Shown piece after piece: positions 57,122-64,000 of a stretch of 64,000 nt of DNA. A model generated the notes under the pieces. That model was not told the origin of the DNA and did not search any database. It worked only from the letters and a program-made list of their open reading frames with translations. The DNA comes from Isoetes taiwanensis. Lineage: Eukaryota > Streptophyta > Lycopodiopsida > Isoetales > Isoetaceae. Where the stretch lies: contig JAJEKV010000022.1 in NCBI GenBank assembly GCA_021234155.1, forward strand, positions 4,733,852 through 4,797,851. Reading direction: 5' to 3'. A program made the position numbers and the translations under genes. Numbering within the stretch: the first letter of the stretch is position 1; each line of letters starts with the position of its first letter.

Positions 57122-57390
57122 ATATAGGATTATCATGATAAATGACTTTTCTCGCTCGTGACAAACGTGAAACCATTTATCACGCGTGGTAAATAATTTT
57201 GTCACACGTGACAAATTTAAATTTGTCACGTGTGACAAAACCTATATTTGCTTTTGTGATACCTGACAATTTTATTTCTGTCACCCGTGACATATTTATT
57301 TAATAATTATTTTTTTCTACGTAATGTCTTTTGTATAATTTATAAATATTATTATTAAAAGTTTTGCCACACGTGGCATACTATGTTTTG
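57122..57390. repeat. Cluster of TGTCAC/GTGACA palindromes
   Basis: At least seven variants of the 16-bp palindrome TTGTCACACGTGACAA within 270 bp. They include TTTATCACGCGTGGTAAA (near 57177), a perfect 44-bp palindrome made of two units (57197-57240), TTGTGATACCTGACAA (57255), CTGTCACCCGTGACAT (57277) and TTGCCACACGTGGCAT (57364). Two of the units contain the CACGTG (G-box) core. Confidence 0.8.
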
Positions 57391-57484
57391 GAGAAAAAAA
57401 AGGGTTGGGGCAACTAGTTCTGATTGTCCCTAATTGGTTGCAAATAGGCACAGAAACATGAAATGAAATCAATATATATATACA

Positions 57485-57513
57485 CTAGTAATGGGTACCC
57501 AGCGTTGCTGGGT
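57485..57513 (-). mobile_element. Helitron 3' terminus
   Basis: Read on the minus strand: a hairpin with 7-bp arms (ACCCAGC, loop, GCTGGGT) at 57497-57513, about 8 bases, then CTAG (57488-57485) followed by T (57484). A short GC hairpin 8-12 nt before a terminal CTRR, inserted before T, is the diagnostic Helitron 3' end. The TA repeat just outside (57475-57484) is a usual AT-rich target. The body should extend to the right; its 5' TC end was not found. Confidence 0.8.
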
Positions 57514-57554
57514 GTAAGTTGAGAGCTTGTAAATGTTTTGGGCTGCAGTGAGAA

Positions 57555-58862
57555 AAGCCCTATATCTTTCCCTTTTGCTCTATCCCGTATTTCACTTTTT
57601 CTTATTTTCTATACACTTTTCTTTTTCTTTTCAGTTTTTTCCCGTTTTTCGCATATGTTTCCGTGTTTCCCCACCTCTTTCCTTCCTTTCCTCTTCTCTT
57701 TTTCCAATAACATTTTTCCCTTTCCTTTTCCTCCTTTCCCCACCCTTTCCTTCTCTCCTTTTTCCATGCCCTTCTCCTTTTCCCTTCACCTTTTTCCATG
57801 CCTTCTCTTTTCCCCATCCATACCTTCCCTTTTCCTCAATCTTTTAGTCTTTCGCTTTTTTCCATGCCTATTTTCCCTTATCTTTTCCTCCATTTCCCAG
57901 CCTTTCACTCTTCCTTTTTTTGGATGCCCTTTTCTCCTCCCTTTTTCTTTTTTCCCTCATGTTTCCCATGCCTTTTTTACCTTCCCTTTTCCCATCTCCT
58001 CACCCTTTCTCCCTTCCCTTTTTCCTTTTCTTATTTTTCTATGTTCCCTTTTTCTCTTCCCTTTTCCTATTTTCCTCCCGTGCCCTCTCCCCCTTTTCCC
58101 CTTTTTCCTCATTTTTTCTTTTCCATTTCTCTTCTCTTACGCCCTTTTTCCCTTCCCTTTTTTTCCACCCCTTTCTTCTTTCCATTTTTCCTGTGCTTTC
58201 CTTTTCCTCCTTTTCCCACCCTTTCCCACTTCTTTTTTTCCCGTGTGATTTTTTCTTCTTTTTCCCCTTCCTTTTTCTTTTCTCTTTTCCTTTTCCCATG
58301 TTTTCTTCCCCTTTTTCCTCTGCTCCCCCGCTTCCCTTGCCTTTTCCCTTTCCTAATGGATTTTTTTTTCTGTTTTTCGACTTTCCCGATCCTTTCCTCG
58401 TGCCCTTTTTCCTTCCTTTCCTTTTCCTTTTGCCTTTTACCATGCCTTTCCACATTTGTTTTCTTTTCTTATTTTCCTATACTCGTTTTCCTCTTTTCCC
58501 CACCCTTTCTCTCTTCCCCCTTTTTTTTGCCTTTTCTTTTTTCTATTTCTCCGCCATTTTCCTCTTCCCTTTTATCTCATGCCCTTTCCCCCTTCCCCTT
58601 GTTTCCCTTTTTCCCTTTTTCTCATGCCTTTTTTTTCAGGTTCCCTTTCCCCCTTTTCCCTTTCCTTTTTCTTTCTTCTCACTTTCCCTTATTTCTTCCT
58701 TTCTCCCCATCCTTTTCTTGTTCTCCCTTTTCCCCTCTTCCTTATTTTCCCAATCTTTTACTCTTCCCATTTTCTCGATGTGCTTTTTTCCTTCCATTTC
58801 TCTCTCTCTTTTTCGTTTTCTTTTTCCTTTCCTATGCCATTTTTCCCTTCCTTTTTCCTCTT
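57555..58862 (+). repeat. 1.3 kb polypyrimidine tract
   Basis: Almost pure C/T on the plus strand, built of CCTTTTCC, CCCTTTTTCC and TTTTTCC words with occasional CATGCC. Long open readings through it (up to about 368 residues) consist of Phe, Ser, Pro and Leu and are by-products of composition. It lies inside the presumed Helitron body. Such tracts can adopt triplex (H-DNA) structure. Confidence 0.9.
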
Positions 58863-59311
58863 GAGAGCGTGAACCGGATTTATATAGGGTTAATTAGAAA
58901 TTAGCGTGAAAAATTTATTGCCTCAAATAACACGCCAGGCGTACAAAATTCCCGCCAGCTATATCATCTAGGGTATATTATTATGGATAATAAATTCTCA
59001 CGTCCATCAGCTATATTTCTTTTCGTAATCATATATCCAAATTTTCGATAATTAAAATTAGGATAATATCATTTCCTTGTTGTTGCCACGAAAATTCTTG
59101 TTTTAAATGATTTCGTTTACGCCCATTGTTATTATTATATTAAACCTATTTCCAAGGAATTTCTTGCTTTTAAAAAAATTTGATTTACCTCTACATATTC
59201 CATAAATGTACGTACTTTTTTTATCTTATGGTGTAATAATTTTTTCCTACTCATTGACTAAAAAGGGTGCAATTTGCCTAGGTCAATGGTGCCTCTCCAA
59301 CTCAAGATGGT
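58863..59311. other. AT-rich spacer
   Basis: No gene recognised. It includes a GGATTTATATAGGG word near 58875 that might mark the Helitron's other end, but the expected TC/GA terminus is not clear. Confidence 0.3.
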
Positions 59312-62162
59312 GTGCAACATATTGAAAAGAGCAATAACAATAAAAAGCCAACTCCTAGCAAGAATGTTGAAGAAAAACAATTAGTCCTCTATAGTAGGGT
59401 GCAATGGAGGAACAAGAAGGTGAGAATCATGCACAAGTGCAACAAGGAAATAGTAGGCCAAGGAGTCATTGTGCTAGCGGATCACAGTCAAGGCATTAAT
59501 GATGAAAGGCTAGGGAAGACAATATTGGTATTGCAATTTCGATGTTGGAAGACAACTGGAAAGGTAAAGGTTTGGGTGACAAGGAATGTTTTGGTTGTGT
59601 CAAGCAATTGGAGGTTCCTTGCATCATGGCATGGCCTATAAGTAGTGTTCAATTTGTGGAGGATTATATTTTTTCAGAGCCTGAGGTTGTTGGGGACAAT
59701 GATTGTCTTGATATTGATCCATTGGCGGTTGGAACTCTAAACCTAGGCAAAGGGGAGAAGTATCGGTTGCCGGACATTATCCTAGCAAAAGAGCCAAGTT
59801 GAATAGTGACACCAAACGTGAGACAATGGTGAAGGTTAGGGGCTCAGTTGTTGTTGAGTGCTTGTATGCAATTCTTTACAATAGAACAATTGGTGGAAGC
59901 AAGAGCCACTTTTCAAGAGTACCTTTGTTGATGAGAGGAGGATCTTGAGCATGCACTTCAAGATAAAAAGAAACCCAAACAAAAAAAGATACCCTTTGCT
60001 AGGCAAATGGATATGTGCAAAAGCATGGCGTAGTATCCATGCAATTCCAACTTCTTCATGGCATAATTGGCAAAAAAAAAGCAGAGGGGAACAGGGATTG
60101 CTTTACATGGAAATAATGGTTTGTTGAGACCAACAAACTAGGACCTTGGCTGCGCCGAGGAGATATTTGAAAAATATATTGATTTCAATCAGAGTCTATG
60201 CCACACAAAAGTAGAAGGGATGAAAAGGGAAGAGCGATTGTTGAGAAAAGGTTGCCATCACATTGTACTCAAAAGAGTATTTTTGGAAGAAGTGAATTCC
60301 CTACTTCGAGAATTGGGAATTCTTCCAATATCCCAACCTAGCTTTAGTAGGTTATGGAAGAAGCATTTCAATCATGTCACCATAGCAACTTCAAACAACT
60401 TTGCAAAGTGCAATTTATGTGCTAAGTTGAAGAAGACTCTTGATAAGACTGTGCAACCTAGTCAAAGGGCTAGGATAAGGGGAGCATATGAAGGACCATA
60501 TGGTGACCAACTATCATGTAGATCATGTTATTGGATGTGGAGGACTTTATCCGCATTGGAACCCAATAACTATTTATGTATTATACATGACAAGATGGAC
60601 CAGCAAAAGACTTGTCTTCCACAATTCAAGTACATACCAAAGTCATGTGGAAGATCATACCCTTTACGATCTCAATGATTGGGGCAATCTTGCATGGGCG
60701 AGAATCAAACCTACTATGGCCATTTTAGTTTGGAGTTGTGGGAGTGATGGTCCAGATTTTCATATTGGGAGTATCATGAGGTGTTTGAGAAACTATGAAA
60801 ATGGATACAATGGTCACCTCCGGGACCTTCAGACTAGCCGGGCACTACATAGAGCATTGTTAGATGGAAACCCTAACAATATTGAAAAGTTCAGCAAAGG
60901 CAAGGTTTAGGAAGCATGTGTCTAATGAACATGTTGGAGCTTCAACTTCACGTGCTAAACCTCAAGATCTACCCAAAAGGTTTCTCTTGCAACTTGATAA
61001 TTGTGTTTGGCCAAAATAAGAACAGTGGATGTTTTCTTTCCTATCCTACTTAACAAATGGGGATATTTGAAAGAGTTAATTTAGGGTTTCTTATGCCCGG
61101 GCATACCCAAGAGGATGTGGATGCATTATTTGGCAAATATAGTTGTATACTGAAGCAGCAAACAGTGACCAACTTTCCTAGGCTAATGGAAATCTTGCAT
61201 GAATGCACTACTCCAAACCCTATAGCTTCTCTCATAGAAGAAGTGCCCGATTGGAAGAGCTTTGTGGATGGTTATACATTGGATCTTGAAGGTCATTCCA
61301 GGCCTCTGCAGTTCACTTTTTGGGTGAGAGATGGGATTCCAATCTTCCAATGAAAGATGAGACCTTCAGAGGATGAGTGGAGAGGAGGGGAGGAAATATG
61401 GCGTCGAGATGAGAATGGCAAGCCTATGATACCTCTAGGTCAACCAAAAGCTTTAAAACCTACTGAAGAAGTGAAGCAATTGGGATTGACTAAGGAAGGA
61501 ATCCAAGACTATATAAAGCATTGGCAAACCAATCCAGATGACACCAACCGTGCCTTGGTGGCTTACTGGAAGAAGGTGATTAACCTGTTGGGGGAGATAG
61601 ACACATCCTCAGATGAATTGAAAGAAGGGTGGTTGCCTAAAACTAGGTGGAAGACCTTAGCGGTCTTGAGGATTTTGATGACACCGTAAGTAGCATTCGC
61701 AAGCAATATGCTCCTCCTCCTTCGACAAACACTATGTTGGTCCTAAGAACAATAGGCCAAAGTTTCTAGGCATGGATGCTTATGAACCTTCCAATCGACT
61801 TGGAATGCCACCAATTTGTGGTAGTAAAGCCAGCAGATTTAGATACATATCCAGTGTGGTTGGGGTTCACTATCTCTGATATTTGCAAAGAAAAAGGTAA
61901 TATTAACTTCAACCATGTGCGGGTGGAATGGTGGTGTCAAGTGCATCAGTTGACCAACGTATCGGATAAAGAAAGGTACTCAGATTGTTGGACAAAGAAA
62001 TGGAGGAGAAATCCGAGTGATCCTGATCTTTGGCTAGACTATGAAAGTGTTTTGTACTCATGGACTCCAAACACTATTCCAGCTAGAAATGCGAGAATTA
62101 CAATACCTCAGGATGTCAGGAAAAAGGCTATGATATCATTGGGGGTGCTTGAAGAAAGTTGA
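59312..62162 (+). pseudogene. DUF7869-like transposase gene, broken
   Basis: Plus-strand pieces in changing frames. N-terminal part 59312-59802: VQWRNKKVRIMHKC, GQGVIVLADHSQGIND, then MAWPISSVQFVEDYIF, a domain I cannot name for certain. Core 60220-60910: FSRLWKKHFNHVTIATSNNF with KCNLCAKLK, then CIIHDKMDQQKTCLPQF and GHLRDLQTS. At 61057-61353: LGFLMPGHTQEDVDALFGKY. These are the 'F..C..C', 'I.D.MDQ.KT..P' and 'GHTHEDVD..F' signatures of the DUF7869 family, widespread transposase-like proteins. C-terminal part 61776-62162: DTYPVWLGFTISDICKE, VRVEWWCQVHQLTNV, then YSDCWTKKWRRNPSDPDLWL, ending at a stop at 62162. Shifts occur near 59560, 60490-60640, 60910-61057 and 61350. Not functional as read. 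Confidence 0.72.
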
Positions 62163-62349
62163 ATAACTATGTAAATTTTTGTTATCACGTTTTTATGATA
62201 TGGTGCTATATTGTGAAATATTGACTATTTTGTAAATAACATGATATTACGTTTTCATAATTTTGAGGTGAAATGTATGAATTTGAATATGCTACTAAAA
62301 ACATGCAATATGAAATTTGTCCCAAAATTAAGACATAAACCCAATTTAA
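62163..62349. other. Intergenic AT-rich gap
   Basis: About 190 bp between the stop of the first transposase-like gene and the next open segment; nothing recognised. Confidence 0.4.
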
Positions 62350-62630
62350 TTGAATGATGGTTACCAGTTCTTAGGGTTGAAATGCATTGGAGTGACTATT
62401 GTTGAGGGTTACCCGATTCCTGCTGAAGTGAATTTCCGCTGTCAGGCTTGTTTACAGGTACCAAAAGCAGGTATGCTTGTAAGGTGGAGTAATGAATATG
62501 TTACAGTGGATGGTGTAAAGGTGTCTGAGATCTTGACTGCAAATCCAACCGAGCAAGTAGATACTCCGTCAAGTCAAGGTAGCTCTGTTATTGAGAACCA
62601 TCCAAATTTTGAGAGGCGCAAGTACACTTT
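62350..62630 (+). pseudogene. Start segment of a second gene, cut by a retroposon
   Basis: Open plus-strand reading with GLKCIGVTIVEGYPIPAEVN, CQACLQVPKAGMLVRWSNEY and ILTANPTEQVDTPSSQG, ending ERRKYTF at the left target duplication. Reading resumes after the right duplication (63819) as RKYTFHSRQRRRFLRQPK in the same logical frame, so the pre-insertion gene was open here. I do not recognise this N-terminal part. The piece after the insertion resembles the Cys-rich N-terminal region of DUF7869-type proteins. Confidence 0.55.
62617..62630 (+). repeat. Left target-site duplication of the retroposon
   Basis: CGCAAGTACACTTT, identical to 63819-63832. Confidence 0.92.
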
Positions 62631-63818
62631 TTTTTTTTTTTTTTTTTTTTTTTTGAAGGAAAGATAAATTTATATTCAGATAGGAAGAATTACATCAGAA
62701 AGATCCCGCGAGGATCAAATAATCTTGAAGTACAGAGGATCCCTTATGGATCAAATATAATATCTGAAACTTGGTACTCATAATTTTTTTCTCAACCTCT
62801 TCATCCAGCTAGCTAGTACTACAGGATCAGAATCAACATCTTCCCAGCTAGAGGAATACTACAGGAGACAAATATAAATTTTCCTCAAGCTACAAATATA
62901 CCTTGAATGTTCTATGAACCACCTCTTGCAAGAATAGAGATGAACAGAAAAAGGCATGAAGAAATCATGAGCAATCTCCCGCATTGCCCGGAGAAGCTAA
63001 CACAGCTCCAAATAACCCATTCTCGCAGTTGATCAACACCGAATGTACCGGAAAGATGCTTTGCATTGTCGAAATGTAACCATCGGATATCTTTGCATTG
63101 TCGGGATGTGAATCGATCGGCTGTACTAGACCCAAAAGCCCGCTACTAGACTCCTCCCTAAAGTCCCGGCTCAAGATATATAAGCTTCATCCCTTTTCGA
63201 GAAATTCCCTAGCTCGGCATCTCAAATAGTCCAATCCCTAGCTCGGCAATCTAAACCAGTTCTTATCTCATCAAAAAATCAGAAGGGTCAGGCTAATCTT
63301 TTCTTCTTCTTTTCCAAGAATCAACTCTACACCTTTCCGCTAGTAGGAAAGAGCAAGAGGAAGGGAAAGGCTTCTAGCATAACAGACCTGGATTAAGAAT
63401 CAAAACTGCTAATTAACTGGAAATTTGAAACATCTTCTCTCAAAGCCCTGCATCTTTTTTACTCTACCTTATAGGCAATCTGCGCCATTTCGGTGTGCAT
63501 CCATAAAGAAAGAATGATTTATGGAAAATCACGGTGCTTACCAGAACCGCAAGCATCAGAGTAGATCCACGTTAGTGGATAATTAGAGAGGGCTGGAGAG
63601 GCCGCCATGAAGAGGCTTCAAGAAACCGGAAAAACGCAGCCGCATTGAAGCAGAATCTGAAAACACTAGATCACCAAAAACCCTTACGCTAGCAGCAGAT
63701 CCTGAATTTGAGGAAGAAGTAAACCACCGCAGTGCCGAAAGCAAGGATTAGGGGCGGCCCCTTTCCCTGCCACCGCCCTAGCCGTGAAGGCGCCAAGAAG
63801 CGTTAACGGCCATCCTCT
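62631..63818 (-). mobile_element. Non-LTR retroposon insertion, ~1.19 kb
   Basis: Bounded by a 14-bp target duplication. The left side starts with a T-run (to 62654), which is a poly(A) tail on the minus strand, preceded on that strand by ATTTATCTTTCCTTC. The 5' end is at 63818. A long target duplication plus a poly(A) tail mean target-primed reverse transcription by LINE machinery. No reverse transcriptase or endonuclease reading is present, so it is a 5'-truncated or non-autonomous LINE, a long SINE-like element or a retroposed transcript. The GC-rich first ~300 bp (minus strand) and AT-rich remainder look like a 5' leader joined to a 3' tail. Confidence 0.85.
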
Positions 63819-63832
63819 CGCAAGTACACTTT
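63819..63832 (+). repeat. Right target-site duplication of the retroposon
   Basis: CGCAAGTACACTTT, identical to 62617-62630. Confidence 0.92.
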
Positions 63833-64000
63833 CCACTCCCGTCAGCGTAGACGGTTCTTGAGACAACCTAAGATTGAACGCCTTAACTCTAGGGAGGCTA
63901 TTTTGAAATATCGAACGACGTTGTATTGCAAACACAGATGTTGTGCAAAGTTCTCACATACAGGTCATTAACATGCGCAAGGAGTTCTATGCAATGAAGT
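63833..64000 (+). pseudogene. Second transposase-like gene, continuation (runs off window)
   Basis: Open reading after the retroposon: HSRQRRRFLRQPKIERLN, SREAILKYRTTLYCKHRCCA, then KFSHIQVINMRKEFYAMK. The 'C..(R)CC....F.......R.EF' arrangement resembles the cysteine-rich N-terminal region of DUF7869-type transposases. It continues past the window end, so its full content cannot be judged. Confidence 0.55.

Noticed and set aside
58870-58900. 5' end of the Helitron at GGATTTATATAGGG
   Set aside because: The expected terminal TC (GA on the plus strand) with an A flank could not be fixed without other copies to compare.
57538-58904. Open readings of 236-368 residues in the polypyrimidine tract
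   Set aside because: They consist almost only of Phe, Ser, Pro and Leu and exist in all plus-strand frames, as expected from C/T-only DNA.

Overview
The window is nuclear DNA from a land plant, in a repeat-dense, probably heterochromatic block. Support: plant-type TTTAGGG telomeric motifs, Ty1/copia retrotransposons primed by initiator-methionine tRNA, CACTA (En/Spm) DNA transposons with TNP2, DUF4218, DUF4216 and TNPA-like (Transposase_24) modules, a plant Helitron terminus, and fragments of plant B3, SNF2 and SET-type genes. A DUF7869-like transposase at the right end may point away from the best-studied flowering plants, but I cannot name the species. I see no intact single-copy host gene, no rRNA or tRNA gene and no CRISPR array.

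Layout. (1) 1-14250: thirteen head-to-tail units of a GC-rich satellite with a ~1.12 kb period. (2) 14247-25127: a decayed CACTA-like domain with CpG-rich palindromic arrays at its left edge, middle and right edge. It holds a broken TNP2-family transposase gene (minus strand) and fragments resembling host genes: a SET-domain fragment, two divergent pieces of a RAV-type B3 domain and an intron-containing SNF2 fragment. Two arrays of perfectly phased heat-shock-element units lie between them. (3) 25128-35939: copia element 1 (plus), with PBS, broken gag-pol, PPT and a 128-bp 3' LTR but no 5' LTR. It is split at 28020-33973 by a ~6 kb, T-rich, non-coding insertion whose edges repeat in an A-B-A'-B' order. 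(4) 35947-44233: a structurally complete CACTA element with matching TIRs and a TAA target duplication. It has a TNP2 gene (plus) and a divergent TNPA-like gene (minus) with four tandemly duplicated mini-exons, plus a nested, diverged CACTA piece. (5) 44727-50077: copia element 2 (minus), with both LTRs, a 5-bp target duplication, PBS and PPT; its coding region carries one stop and three frameshifts. (6) 50083-57484: AT-rich non-coding DNA with small dispersed repeats and a cluster of TGTCAC/GTGACA palindromes. (7) 57485 rightwards: a Helitron 3' terminus followed by 1.3 kb of polypyrimidine DNA. (8) 59312-64000: one broken DUF7869-like transposase gene and the start of a second related-looking gene, the latter interrupted by a retroposon with a 14-bp target duplication.

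These parts do not form a pathway; the order is a history of nested insertions. Copia 1 lies against the right edge of the left CACTA domain, and the complete CACTA element inserted 7 bp beyond the copia 1 LTR. Copia 2 and the small retroposon look like the younger insertions because their duplications are intact. The observations most worth following up are the multi-gene-fragment CACTA domain with its heat-shock-element arrays, the A-B-A'-B' insertion, the duplicated mini-exons, and the palindrome cluster next to the Helitron end.
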